Positions 44,979 to 53,336 of a stretch of DNA of 64,000 nt are shown in pieces. The notes under the pieces are model-generated. The model did no database searches. It had not been told where the DNA came from and was given only the letters and a program-made list of their open reading frames with translations. The position numbers and the translations under genes were made by a program. How positions within the stretch are numbered: position 1 is the stretch's first letter; every line of letters starts with the position of its first letter. The DNA is from Chitinophagaceae bacterium DXS (GTDB lineage: Bacteria; Bacteroidota; Bacteroidia; Chitinophagales; Chitinophagaceae): positions 775,129-839,128 of the forward strand of contig CP128386.1 in assembly GCA_030345135.1 (NCBI GenBank), read 5' to 3'.

Positions 44979-46118
44979 TCAGAGGCGTTGTTTCAATCTC
45001 AGCACCATCCCGTTTTTCCAGGCTCTGAAATCGCCGGCTATTATATGTTTCCGCGCTTCACCGACCAGCCAGAGGTAGAAAGTAAGATTCTGAAGGCTTG
45101 CCAGCTCCAGCGCCAGAATTTCGTTGGCTACGAAAAGGTGGCGCAAATAAGCCTTTGTGTAGTAATTGCTGGTTTCGCAATCAATGCCATCGTCAATAGG
45201 AGTGAAATCGGTGGCCCATTTTTTATTGCGGATATTTATTACACCTTTTGAAGTGAAAAGCATGCCATTGCGGCCATTACGCGTTGGCATTACGCAGTCG
45301 AACATATCAATACCAAGACTAATACATTCAAGTATATTCCACGGAGTACCTACGCCCATTAAGTATCTCGGCTTTTCGGAGGGTAAATGGCCACAGCATA
45401 GCTCGGTAAATTCATACATCATTTCTTCCGGTTCGCCCACGCTTAAACCGCCAATGGCATTGCCCACGGCTCCCTTCGAAGCAATGTATTCACATGATGC
45501 CACACGCAGATCCTTGTAAATGCTGCCCTGAACAATTGGAAAGAGATTTTGCGAGTAGCCATATTTGTCCGGCGTGTCGTAAAAGTGCTTGAAACCTCTG
45601 TCCAGCCAGCGATGTGTAAGCTCCATGCTTTTTTTAGCATAAGCATATTCGCAGGGGTAAGGTGTGCATTCATCAAACGCCATAACGATGTCAGCACCTA
45701 TGCTGCGCTGTATATCCATCACGTTTTCAGGAGTGAACAAATGACGACTACCATCTATATGACTTTGAAAAAGTGCTCCTTCTTCTTTTAACTTTCTGTT
45801 TTCGGCCAGGGAAAATACCTGGTAACCGCCGCTATCTGTCAAAATTGGCCTGTTCCATCCATTGAATTTATGCAAGCCACCGGCTTCTTCCAGTATGTTA
45901 GTTCCCGGTCTTAAATAAAGGTGATACGTATTTCCAAGAATGATCTGGGCCTTTATGTCACGCTCAAGCTGCTGTTGATTTACAGCTTTCACACTGCCTG
46001 CAGTGCCAACGGGCATAAAGATCGGCGTTAATATTTCGCCGTGATCCGTTGTCATTTTTCCCGCCCGGGCCTTGCTGTTGTTGTCTGTATGCTGTAATTC
46101 GAACGCTAAAGCTGCCAT
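44979..46118 (-). CDS. tgt: Queuine tRNA-ribosyltransferase with degenerate zinc site
   Basis: 379 aa from the preferred start MAALAFELQHTD, close to the usual length. It exchanges guanine for queuine or preQ1 at position 34 of GUN-anticodon tRNAs. Active-site motifs are present: LTDSGGYQVFSL (Asp95), FDECTPYP and DMFDCVMPTRNGRNG. The zinc motif is lost: where CxCxxC and a downstream His are expected (before YSRAYLHHL, and in LHNLxFY), this protein has Ile312, Cys314, Ser317 and Gln343. The open frame extends to 46319 through repeats; that extension is rejected. Confidence 0.93.
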   Translation of the reverse strand: MAALAFELQHTDNNSKARAGKMTTDHGEILTPIFMPVGTAGSVKAVNQQQLERDIKAQIILGNTYHLYLRPGTNILEEAGGLHKFNGWNRPILTDSGGYQVFSLAENRKLKEEGALFQSHIDGSRHLFTPENVMDIQRSIGADIVMAFDECTPYPCEYAYAKKSMELTHRWLDRGFKHFYDTPDKYGYSQNLFPIVQGSIYKDLRVASCEYIASKGAVGNAIGGLSVGEPEEMMYEFTELCCGHLPSEKPRYLMGVGTPWNILECISLGIDMFDCVMPTRNGRNGMLFTSKGVINIRNKKWATDFTPIDDGIDCETSNYYTKAYLRHLFVANEILALELASLQNLTFYLWLVGEARKHIIAGDFRAWKNGMVLRLKQRL

Positions 46119-46124
46119 AGCGCG

Positions 46125-46132
46125 CAAAGATA
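46125..46132 (-). promoter_or_regulatory. -7 element six bases upstream of tgt ATG
   Basis: TATCTTTG in minus-strand sense, a perfect TAnnTTTG, with only 6 nt before the start codon. Transcription would begin at or very near the A of ATG, giving a leaderless or near-leaderless mRNA. The upstream G-type octad repeat runs into this element. Confidence 0.55.
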
Positions 46133-46138
46133 AGAGAA

Positions 46139-46400
46139 GAAGACCGTAAGATTGTAAGAGCGTAAGACAGTAAGACAGTAAGACCGTAAGACGTGTAAGA
46201 CCGTAAGACAGTAAGAACGTAAGAGAGTAAGAGGGTAATCGTCGTGTTTCGCCTTGTCGTAAGTGGCTTCGTGGTTCAAAACCTTTGTGCTTCTTTCCGT
46301 CTTTGCGACTTTGTGGCAAAAAACGCCGTGTATCGTATTGTCGCGGTGTCTCCGTGGTTCAAAACCTTTCCACTTCCTGTGGAAAATCTTCGCCCAAATC
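46139..46400. repeat. G-type octad repeat and a duplicated spacer block between divergent genes
   Basis: 46139-46238 holds about ten GTAAGACA/GTAAGACC octads (plus strand), which is the pre-start orientation relative to tgt. 46239-46400 holds two imperfect direct copies of a segment of about 100 bp, each ending with CGTGGTTCAAAACCTTT or nearly so. The block separates tgt from the divergent GT2 gene. Confidence 0.85.
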
Positions 46401-46414
46401 TGTCAATGTTAAAT

Positions 46415-46422
46415 TACTTTTG
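46415..46422 (+). promoter_or_regulatory. -7 element five bases upstream of the GT2 ATG
   Basis: TACTTTTG is a perfect TAnnTTTG, separated from ATG 46428 by five bases, so the transcript is expected to be leaderless or nearly so. Confidence 0.55.
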
Positions 46423-46427
46423 CGCCT

Positions 46428-47561
46428 ATGGACTTTATTTTTGCCCTGGCCTGGTGGCAACATTTAATCTTTATTGCTTTCTGTGTTATTATAATTATAC
46501 AGCTTTTCTATTACCTCCGTTACTTTAGAAAGCTGGCCAATTATGCTGCCCCCAAAAAAGAGCAGTCGCAGGAATATCCCGTTTCGGTGATCATTTGTGC
46601 GAGAGATGAAGCGCCAAATTTAATTAAGAATCTTCCGGGCATCCTGGTCCAGAATTATAAGACAACGCATGAAATAATTGTCGTGAATGACAATAGCGTG
46701 GATGATACAAAATACCTGTTGGACGAATTTCGCAAGTCATTCAAGAATCTCACACCCATCGCATTAACACAGGAAGCCAAATTGATCCCGGGCAAAAAGT
46801 TTCCGCTTTCAATGGGAATCAAGTCTGCTAAATATGAGATTGTACTGCTGACAGATGCGGATTGCGTACCTGCTTCGGAATACTGGATCCAGCAAATGCA
46901 GGACGGATATCACAATGGGATAGAAGTAGTATTGGGTTACGGCTCCTATTACAAAATGCCCGGACTGCTTAACAAGATCATCCGTTTCGAAACATTTCAT
47001 ACAGCGCTTCAATACTTGTCGTTCGCACTTGCCGGAAAAGCATACATGGGTGTAGGACGAAATCTTTCCTATAAAAAAGATGTGTTCTTCAGAAACAAAG
47101 GTTTTTCTGCGATCAACATGATTCCAAGCGGAGATGACGACCTGTTTATTAATATGGTCGCAAACAAACACAATACCGCTATCGTAATAGATCAGGATGC
47201 GCATACATTGAGTGAACCGAAGAAAACATGGACAGAGTGGTGGCGACAAAAAAGCAGGCATTACACAACTGCTAAATATTATAAAAAGAATCACAAGTTT
47301 TTGTTGGGATTGTATTCGCTGTCCCACGCTTTGGTTTATCCGTTGTTAATTGCGTCAATCATCTTTTTTAACTGGTGGCTGGCGCTAAGTGTGTTTACTG
47401 TGCGTTTGGTTGTACTCGCCGTTATTTGGAAAAAGGCTATGAAGAAACTCAACGAAGAAGATTTATGGCCAATGTTCCTGCTTTTTGATATCTGGATGTT
47501 TATCTACTATACCTTGTTTACGCCAACGCTGGTGAAGAAGCCGGGTAAGAATTGGAAATAG
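46428..47561 (+). CDS. Family 2 glycosyltransferase, membrane-bound
   Basis: 377 aa inverting glycosyltransferase-like protein. N-terminal TM segment (about 8-30), then a GT-A domain: VSVIICARDEAPNL, EIIVVNDNSVDDT, LLTDADCVP (DxD-like DAD) and QKSRHYTTAKYYKK, which resembles the QxxRW region; two or three C-terminal TM segments follow. Probably acts on lipid-linked sugars or exopolysaccharide at the inner membrane. It lies 54 bp upstream of rsmG on the same strand. Confidence 0.9.
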   Translation: MDFIFALAWWQHLIFIAFCVIIIIQLFYYLRYFRKLANYAAPKKEQSQEYPVSVIICARDEAPNLIKNLPGILVQNYKTTHEIIVVNDNSVDDTKYLLDEFRKSFKNLTPIALTQEAKLIPGKKFPLSMGIKSAKYEIVLLTDADCVPASEYWIQQMQDGYHNGIEVVLGYGSYYKMPGLLNKIIRFETFHTALQYLSFALAGKAYMGVGRNLSYKKDVFFRNKGFSAINMIPSGDDDLFINMVANKHNTAIVIDQDAHTLSEPKKTWTEWWRQKSRHYTTAKYYKKNHKFLLGLYSLSHALVYPLLIASIIFFNWWLALSVFTVRLVVLAVIWKKAMKKLNEEDLWPMFLLFDIWMFIYYTLFTPTLVKKPGKNWK

Positions 47562-47615
47562 TGAACGGTTCGCTCTTTCGGAATAGAAATACGATCAACT
47601 TAATTCAAGCTTTTA

Positions 47616-48239
47616 ATGGACATCATACTTAAGTATTTTTCTGATTTCACAGAGACACAAACAAAACAGTTTGCCGCTCTGGGTGAATTGTATAGCGATT
47701 GGAACAGCAAGATCAACGTGATCTCGAGGAAAGATATTGAGGGTTTGTACGAAAAGCATGTATTACATTCATTAAGCATTGCTGCTGTAATTGAATTTAA
47801 ACCAGGTACTCAGATCATTGATATTGGTACCGGCGGTGGTTTTCCAGGTATTCCGCTGGCCATCATGTTTCCTGAAGTGCAATTTCATTTGGTAGACAGT
47901 ATCGCCAAAAAACTAAAAGTTGTTCAGGGTGTGGCTGACGGTGTCGGCTTGACGAACGTGACCGTTCAGCATACAAGAGCGGAAGAAATAAAAAACAGGA
48001 AGTTTGATTTTGTTGTGTCGCGTGCCGTTGCTCCGCTGAAAGAGTTATGGACATGGGGCAAGCCGCTGATCAAAAAAGGCAACACGCAGGAATTACCCAA
48101 TGGTTTAATCTGCCTCAAGGGCGGAGATCTTGCCCAGGAAATCTTCGAAAGCGGTCTTCGTCCCCGCATGGTCCCCATCGATCAAATCTTTAAGGAAGAA
48201 TATTTTAAGGAGAAGTTTTTGTTGCACGTAACGGCGTAG
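47616..48239 (+). CDS. rsmG: 16S rRNA (guanine-527-N7)-methyltransferase
   Basis: 207-aa RsmG (GidB). Methylates G527 of 16S rRNA. SAM-binding signature IIDIGTGGGFPGIPLAI, then HLVDSIAKKLKVV and the FDFVVSRAVAPLKEL region. N-terminal LYSDWNSKINVISRKD is typical of the family. Probably co-transcribed with the GT2 gene. The stop is followed six bases later by an I-type repeat. Confidence 0.95.
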   Translation: MDIILKYFSDFTETQTKQFAALGELYSDWNSKINVISRKDIEGLYEKHVLHSLSIAAVIEFKPGTQIIDIGTGGGFPGIPLAIMFPEVQFHLVDSIAKKLKVVQGVADGVGLTNVTVQHTRAEEIKNRKFDFVVSRAVAPLKELWTWGKPLIKKGNTQELPNGLICLKGGDLAQEIFESGLRPRMVPIDQIFKEEYFKEKFLLHVTA

Positions 48240-48245
48240 CCGTTG

Positions 48246-48434
48246 AAGTCAAAATTCAAAAGTAAAAATTCAAAACTTTAGTTTTGACCTTGTTATCTTT
48301 TTGCGGCTACTGAATGTCGTTAAAAAAATAAGCAACAGTTTGACCTGCGTTTTTGAGTTTTAAATTTTAACCTGTAATAGTTCTCTAAACCTGCCGCACC
48401 TATTTTTTGATTTTTACTTTTGAATTTTGACTTT
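48246..48434. repeat. Inverted I-type repeats bracketing the rsmG-MFS spacer
   Basis: AGTCAAAATTCAAAAG and following bases (48249-48277) are repeated as the reverse complement at 48405-48434, with about 28 matching positions over the two arms. Each arm starts within six bases of its gene's stop codon. Internal heptad units are ATTCAAA and AGTAAAA. Transcripts from either side could form a long hairpin only if both arms were transcribed. Confidence 0.88.
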
Positions 48435-49587
48435 ATTTCTCAATCCTGCTCACACTCGCCAACACCGTCGTACAAAATCCTAACAAAGCGATTAATGAAA
48501 ACGACCACCTGAGGTTGGAGGCTTCGGCAACGAAACCGATGAGTGGCGGACCAAATAAGAATCCGAAATAACCAATTGTGGAAGTTGCCGCAATTGCAAC
48601 GCCTGCGGGCATTGTAGATGATTTGCCGGCAGTGGCATACACAAGCGGAACGACAGAAGAAACGCCAAGACCCACCAATAAGAATCCGATGGTGGCCGGA
48701 ACCAGGAAGGGAAAAATTACCGACACCAATAAGCCTACTGCAATAACAAGACCGCTGCATTGGATCATTGTTTTCTTGCCGAGTTTTTCGCTTAACCAAT
48801 CACCGGCAAAACGTCCGCCTGCCATGGTACACATAAATGCAGTGTAGCCAAGTGTTACCATTTCTTTTGGAGGCATCACAACTTTCCTGAAATAAATACC
48901 ACTCCAGTCAAACATCGTTCCTTCGCAGATCATACAACAAAAAGCAATCAATCCGAGTTTTAGTAAGAACTTGTCCGGCTTTGCAAAAAGGGGATGTTCG
49001 CCTTCGTGTTGGGTGTCTTCTTTTAAGGTATACCTGTAGAAAATTAAAACAGTTAAGAGTTCTGCTGCAGTAATAATACAGAAATGAACAAATGGCGTAA
49101 TGTTATGCGACACCATAAATGTTCCGATCAATGCCCCGGTGAAACCGGCTATGCTCCAGACACCGTGAAACGAAGCCATGATAGATCTTTCATAGATCAT
49201 TTCAATACCAACAGCCTGCGTGTTGATGGAGATATTCATAATGTTTCCTGCAAAGCCATAAGAGAAAAGAATGGCGCAAAGCTGCCAAACATTAGTAGCC
49301 AGGCCAAGCAATGGAAGAATACATGCATATAAACATGCGGAAATAATTACCATGCGACGGCTGCCGAAACGTGCAACCAAAATACCGGAAAAGGGAAGGC
49401 TCACCATAAGTCCAATTGGTAATGCCAATAATATTCCGCCCCAGGCAGCTTCATTCAATTGAAGTTTTTGTTGAATGTTTGGAATGCGCGAAGCCCAGCT
49501 TGCGAAACAGAGGCCGGCGAGGAAAAAAAATACACTTACTGCTATACGGGTTCTTCTTTGTGAGACATTTTCAGCCAGTTTAGCCAT
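48433..49587 (-). CDS. MFS transporter
   Basis: 384 aa with twelve predicted TM segments. N-terminal half FFFLAGLCFASWASRIPNIQQ and GMVSLPFSGILVARFGSRRM (MFS A-motif loop) are typical of the YbjJ/FucP-like sugar or drug transporter group. It lacks any domain that identifies a substrate. Reverse strand to rsmG, sharing the inverted-repeat spacer. A perfect -7 element lies 26 nt upstream of the start. Confidence 0.9.
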   Translation of the reverse strand: MAKLAENVSQRRTRIAVSVFFFLAGLCFASWASRIPNIQQKLQLNEAAWGGILLALPIGLMVSLPFSGILVARFGSRRMVIISACLYACILPLLGLATNVWQLCAILFSYGFAGNIMNISINTQAVGIEMIYERSIMASFHGVWSIAGFTGALIGTFMVSHNITPFVHFCIITAAELLTVLIFYRYTLKEDTQHEGEHPLFAKPDKFLLKLGLIAFCCMICEGTMFDWSGIYFRKVVMPPKEMVTLGYTAFMCTMAGGRFAGDWLSEKLGKKTMIQCSGLVIAVGLLVSVIFPFLVPATIGFLLVGLGVSSVVPLVYATAGKSSTMPAGVAIAATSTIGYFGFLFGPPLIGFVAEASNLRWSFSLIALLGFCTTVLASVSRIEK

Positions 49588-49613
49588 TGTTTTGGTTTCG
49601 TTCTTTAAAGTGG

Positions 49614-49621
49614 CAAAATTA
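49614..49621 (-). promoter_or_regulatory. -7 element of the MFS gene
   Basis: TAATTTTG in minus-strand sense, perfect TAnnTTTG, 26 nt before the start codon. No matched -33 element. Confidence 0.55.
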
Positions 49622-49775
49622 ATTCAATTGAGGTTAAAAGCATTAGGAAACAATTATCAAAAAATATTAAGTTTGACCTGTATCAATCGGAAACGTTTCC
49701 ATTCACGTTCAAGAAACAACAGGCAGTCAATACCAGTAACCGGTACCATCATTAGTCATCCGTAAAATAAATTTT

Positions 49776-50222
49776 ATGGCAAAAGCAACTGCATCCTCAA
49801 AAAAAGAAACAAAGCCCATCAAATACGCAGATAAGTCTGAAGGCCAGCCTGAACTCGTGCCGGTCTTTAATAAACTTGTAGAACTGCTGAGTCCTTACGA
49901 AAAAGGGTCTATCATTAAGGTTGGCGGTAAAGAGGGGCAGATCTCCCTTATCAGTAAAAAAGAAATAGAAGTAGCCGGACGTAAGCGGCCTGAACAGTAT
50001 TTCGCCTCTGCATTGGTGCAAAAAGGTTACGTCGGGTTTTATTTTATGCCTGTTTATTCAGATACTGATATTAAAGAAGTATTTAAACCTGAATTGCTAA
50101 AACTTCTGAAAGGAAAGAGTTGCTTCCACATTAAAAAAGCGGATGAAGAAATCTACAAGCAAATAAAAGATGCTTTGAAGATGGGATATAAGATATATAA
50201 GGATAGGAAGTGGATTGACTGA
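49776..50222 (+). CDS. DUF1801-like small protein
   Basis: 148 aa, soluble and Lys-rich. The core ELVPVFNKLVELLSPYE and YVGFYFMPVYSD ... KLLKGKSCFHIKKADE matches the DUF1801/YdhG-type pattern. The fold is small alpha/beta with no catalytic residues known; function unsettled. Its stop is followed directly by a D-type repeat. Confidence 0.6.
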   Translation: MAKATASSKKETKPIKYADKSEGQPELVPVFNKLVELLSPYEKGSIIKVGGKEGQISLISKKEIEVAGRKRPEQYFASALVQKGYVGFYFMPVYSDTDIKEVFKPELLKLLKGKSCFHIKKADEEIYKQIKDALKMGYKIYKDRKWID

Positions 50223-50498
50223 CGATGTACGATGTTAGATGCCTTCCCGTACCGGCGGCACGCTCGGGCGGGTACGATGTTGGAAGATGTCTGATGTCGG
50301 ATTTTTTGATGTCTGATTTGTTCTGGTGCGGGCTGCGTAACTAAACACTATTAGCTTCAAAATTTAGATAAGTCAGGATCGAATTTTTTATTCTTCCATA
50401 GGCCTCAAACCTCAAACCTCACGCCTAAAGCCTGATACCTGCTCGCTGATAGCCGATAGCTAATAGCTAATAGCTGACAGCTGACCGCTCACAGCTAA
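50223..50498. repeat. D repeat with GC-rich palindrome, then C and B repeats
   Basis: D units and a CCCGTACCGGCGG ... CGGGCGGGTACG palindrome related to that at 40890 begin directly after the DUF1801 stop (50223-50290). 50400-50442 carries C units in reverse complement and 50443-50498 B units (reverse complement, AGCTAATAGCT) in pre-start orientation for the PhyH gene. The intervening bases carry GATGTCT repeats. Most of this 335-bp spacer is repeat. Confidence 0.88.
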
Positions 50499-50557
50499 TT
50501 TAATTCTCAATCAATACTTTTCTTTCGTATTTTCAGCCTGCACTAAAAAATGCTGCC

Positions 50558-51421
50558 ATGCCTATGTATATTCTTTCTAACGATGAAGTGCAGACATTCC
50601 ACAACGATGGATATGTGATTGTCCGGAATTTATTTTCTGCAGAAGAGATAAATAAATTATATAGTCTGGCCACAGGTGATGATGTTGTAAAAAACAATGC
50701 TTTTGATCTGAATGATCAGACCGGTAAAAAAACAAAACTGACGCTCTGGTTTAAGCCGGGTAACGATTTATATAGTTTACTGATCAGAAGTGAACGCATG
50801 GTGTATTCTGCAGCCAAACTGCTGGACAGTGAAGCACCGGTTTGTCATTTTCATACCAAGCTCATGCAAAAAGAACCGAAAGTCGGAGGCGCATGGGAGT
50901 GGCACCAGGATTATGGTTATTGGTACAAGAACCAATTCCTGTTTCCGGATCAGCTGATAAGCATAATGGTTGCACTTACTGAAGCAAACAAAGAGAATGG
51001 TTGTTTACAGGTGATCAAAGGCTCACATAAACTCGGCCGCGTTAACCATGGATTTGCCGGAGAACAGGTAGGTGCAGATATGGTAATGGTAAATCATTGT
51101 TTAGATACAATGGAACATGTTTATGTAGAACTGCAACCGGGCGATGCATTATTTTTTCACAGCAACCTGTTGCATAGATCCGAAGCGAACTTAAGCGACA
51201 GACCACGATGGTCACTGATCTCCTGTTATAACTCACTCTCAAATCCTGCTTATAATGATGACTCCACAGCCTGGAAAGAACCGGTGCAGGTTGTACCGGA
51301 TGAAATGCTGATGCAGTCAGAAGCCGTGGGAGCAAGCAATGAAGGAGATTTTTTAAGAAAAGAAAATGATCCTGCATTGAAGGAAAGTGGTTGGGAGAAG
51401 GAGGTGGAAACGAAGCTGTGA
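50558..51421 (+). CDS. Phytanoyl-CoA dioxygenase (PhyH) family Fe(II)/2-oxoglutarate oxygenase
   Basis: 287 aa. The Fe ligands are visible: His116 and Asp118 in WHQDYGYWY, and His201 or His206 in FFHSNLLHRSEAN; RPRW about 15 residues on supplies the 2-oxoglutarate-binding Arg. It hydroxylates an unknown substrate; in carbohydrate loci such enzymes often act on modified sugars or sugar acids. ATG 50558 has a second in-frame Met two codons on. The stop lies inside a B-type repeat. Confidence 0.88.
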   Translation: MPMYILSNDEVQTFHNDGYVIVRNLFSAEEINKLYSLATGDDVVKNNAFDLNDQTGKKTKLTLWFKPGNDLYSLLIRSERMVYSAAKLLDSEAPVCHFHTKLMQKEPKVGGAWEWHQDYGYWYKNQFLFPDQLISIMVALTEANKENGCLQVIKGSHKLGRVNHGFAGEQVGADMVMVNHCLDTMEHVYVELQPGDALFFHSNLLHRSEANLSDRPRWSLISCYNSLSNPAYNDDSTAWKEPVQVVPDEMLMQSEAVGASNEGDFLRKENDPALKESGWEKEVETKL

Positions 51422-51594
51422 GCTATTAGCTTTCAGCTATGAGCCTTTGACTTAGTTGCATAGCCATTATAATATTATTCTCTTTAAAATAAAAAGCAAC
51501 CTCGCCTCGCGATCTGTTGCACCAAAGCTAACCTGTTTGAATTATAAGCTAATAGCTGATAGCTAATAGCTGATAGCTAATAGCTGACAGCTAT
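51419..51594. repeat. B-type heptad repeats at both ends of the PhyH-MFS spacer
   Basis: Sense B units overlap the PhyH stop codon (51419-51450). Reverse-complement B units (AGCTAAT, AGCTGAT alternating, about six) fill 51546-51593, ending 14 nt before the MFS start codon. The two arms are complementary over most of their length. Confidence 0.9.
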
Positions 51595-51607
51595 AAAAAC
51601 ACCAATC

Positions 51608-52834
51608 ATGAATCTATCCATACGCACCAGGCTTTCTGCTATGATGTTTTTAGAGTTCTTTATTTGGGGCTCGTGGTATGTAACAATGGGCACTTACTTG
51701 GATAAAGTGCTTTCTGCAACCGGAGATCAGATAGGGGATGCCTATAGTGCAATGGCAATTGCTACAATCATTTCTCCGTTTTTTGTCGGTATGGTAGCCG
51801 ATCGTTTTTTCAATGCGGAAAGGGTTTTGGGTGTGCTTCACTTAGCCGGAGCCGCGTTGCTTTGGTATATAACAACTATCACCAACCCCAATTTCTTTTA
51901 CTGGCCCATGCTGTTGTATTCGCTCATGTATGCGCCTACAATGGCACTGGCGAACTCCGTAGCTTTCCGCCAGATGAGCGATCCGGGGAAAGAGTTCGCA
52001 TCTGTCCGGGTGCTGGGCTCCATCGGCTGGATTGCAACGGGTTGGCTGATTGATAAAGTCTTCAAAGTATCAACCGATCAACTGGTGTTCACTTTCAAAA
52101 TGGCCGCTGTTGCTTCCGTAGCATTGGGATTACTTAGTTTCTTCCTTCCTTCAACGCCGCCAAAGGCAAAAGGTACAAAAGCTTCCTTCGCGCAAACACT
52201 GGGCGCTGACGCATTCGTGTTGTTTAAGGACAGATCATTTACTATCTTTTTCATCTCATCTATATTGATCTGTATTCCGCTTGCATTTTATTACAGCCTG
52301 GCTAATCTGTACCTAACGGAAGCCGGCCTGCCGGACCCGACAAGTAAAATGACATTAGGTCAGTTTTCAGAAGCTTTCTTCATATTGCTCATTCCGTTTT
52401 TCTTTAAAAGATTTGGCGTAAAATGGATGATTGCCATTGGCATGATTGCCTGGGTGTTGAGATTCATGTGCTTTGGATTTGGTGACAGCAGTTCAGGAAT
52501 CTGGATGTTGTATGCAGGAATTATTCTGCATGGCGTCTGCTTTGACTTCTTCTTTGTAACAGGTCAGATCTATACTGACAGCAAAGCTGGAATAAAGATT
52601 CAAAGCTCTGCACAAGGTATGATCACGATGGCGACCTACGGAGTAGGTATGTGGATCGGTTCGTTATTGTCTGGTTATGTGAAGAGTTTCTATTCCGCTG
52701 GAGATATTGTTCATTGGAAAAGCATCTGGATGGTGCCGGCAGGCATCGCGTTAGCTGTGTTCGTATTATTCCAATTGTTCTTTAAAGATAACAAGAGAAC
52801 GGCAGTGCAGGCGGAAGCGGTGGGAATGGTGTAG
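51608..52834 (+). CDS. MFS transporter, nucleoside-proton-symporter-like
   Basis: 408 aa, about 12 TM segments. The N-terminal motif MMFLEFFIWGSWYVTMGTYL and the GMVADRFFNAERVLG loop resemble the NupG/XapB (Nuc_H_symport) family. Members of this subfamily in Bacteroidetes also sit in carbohydrate loci and may carry sugars or sugar acids. Immediately downstream of the PhyH gene on the same strand. Confidence 0.88.
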   Translation: MNLSIRTRLSAMMFLEFFIWGSWYVTMGTYLDKVLSATGDQIGDAYSAMAIATIISPFFVGMVADRFFNAERVLGVLHLAGAALLWYITTITNPNFFYWPMLLYSLMYAPTMALANSVAFRQMSDPGKEFASVRVLGSIGWIATGWLIDKVFKVSTDQLVFTFKMAAVASVALGLLSFFLPSTPPKAKGTKASFAQTLGADAFVLFKDRSFTIFFISSILICIPLAFYYSLANLYLTEAGLPDPTSKMTLGQFSEAFFILLIPFFFKRFGVKWMIAIGMIAWVLRFMCFGFGDSSSGIWMLYAGIILHGVCFDFFFVTGQIYTDSKAGIKIQSSAQGMITMATYGVGMWIGSLLSGYVKSFYSAGDIVHWKSIWMVPAGIALAVFVLFQLFFKDNKRTAVQAEAVGMV

Positions 52835-52846
52835 AGGGGTAAAAAA

Positions 52847-52876
52847 GTGAATGGTGAATGGTCAATAGTGAAAGGT
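52847..52876 (+). repeat. H-type heptad repeat after the MFS gene
   Basis: AATGGTG, AATGGTC, AATAGTG, AAAGGTG: clean heptads in gene sense, 12 nt after the stop. A close copy is at 54538-54568. Confidence 0.85.
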
Positions 52877-52984
52877 GCGGCACGTCGCTGTTTGTATTAG
52901 CAGATTTAGGATTGATTGCCTGATGCAATAATTTCGTGTAGGCATATAGCTATATTAATGGACGGATACGCTCAAAGTAAAAAG

Positions 52985-53278
52985 TCAAAAAAATGCAGGA
53001 AGATAGATGACTCTTTTAATTCCGGCGATAGAAGGGGGGAATAGCCTACTGCCTTTCAAAATATAACGAGTAGAGCCTGGTTGAAAAAAGGAACAAAGCT
53101 GCACTTTGGAGAGGCGTGGGCGGCAAAACGGCCGGAGGCATTCGTGTTTGCCTTGATCTTTTGGTTCTTTTGGATCAAGCCAAAAGAACATGAAAAAAGA
53201 GTTTCTGCTTTCACACTTTAATGGCATCGTTAATGAATTCGTCATTCTATTTTCCCCAAGATGCCTTAACTTGCTCAA
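52985..53278. repeat. Non-coding repeat-like element in the 502-bp spacer upstream of the Gfo/Idh/MocA gene
   Basis: The spacer 52835-53336 has an H repeat near its start and a conspicuous segment with CTTTTGG ... CCAAAAG inverted ends (about 53156-53188). The open frame on the minus strand (97 aa) has no start context, no known domain and looks like translated repeat DNA. I see no conventional gene in this spacer. A GTATAAC-type heptad (reverse complement of the K-type unit) lies just before the next start. Confidence 0.5.
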
Positions 53279-53336
53279 TCATCATCTAACGAAAAAAACA
53301 CGTACAACGTATAACTTATAACTTAAAGACATTGTC

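Noticed and set aside
46119-46319. N-terminal extension of tgt
   Set aside because: It reads through the octad repeat; the start at 46118 gives the normal Tgt length and has a -7 element just upstream.
52985-53278. 97-aa minus-strand open frame
   Set aside because: No start context, no recognisable domain, Phe/Pro-rich text typical of translated intergenic repeats.
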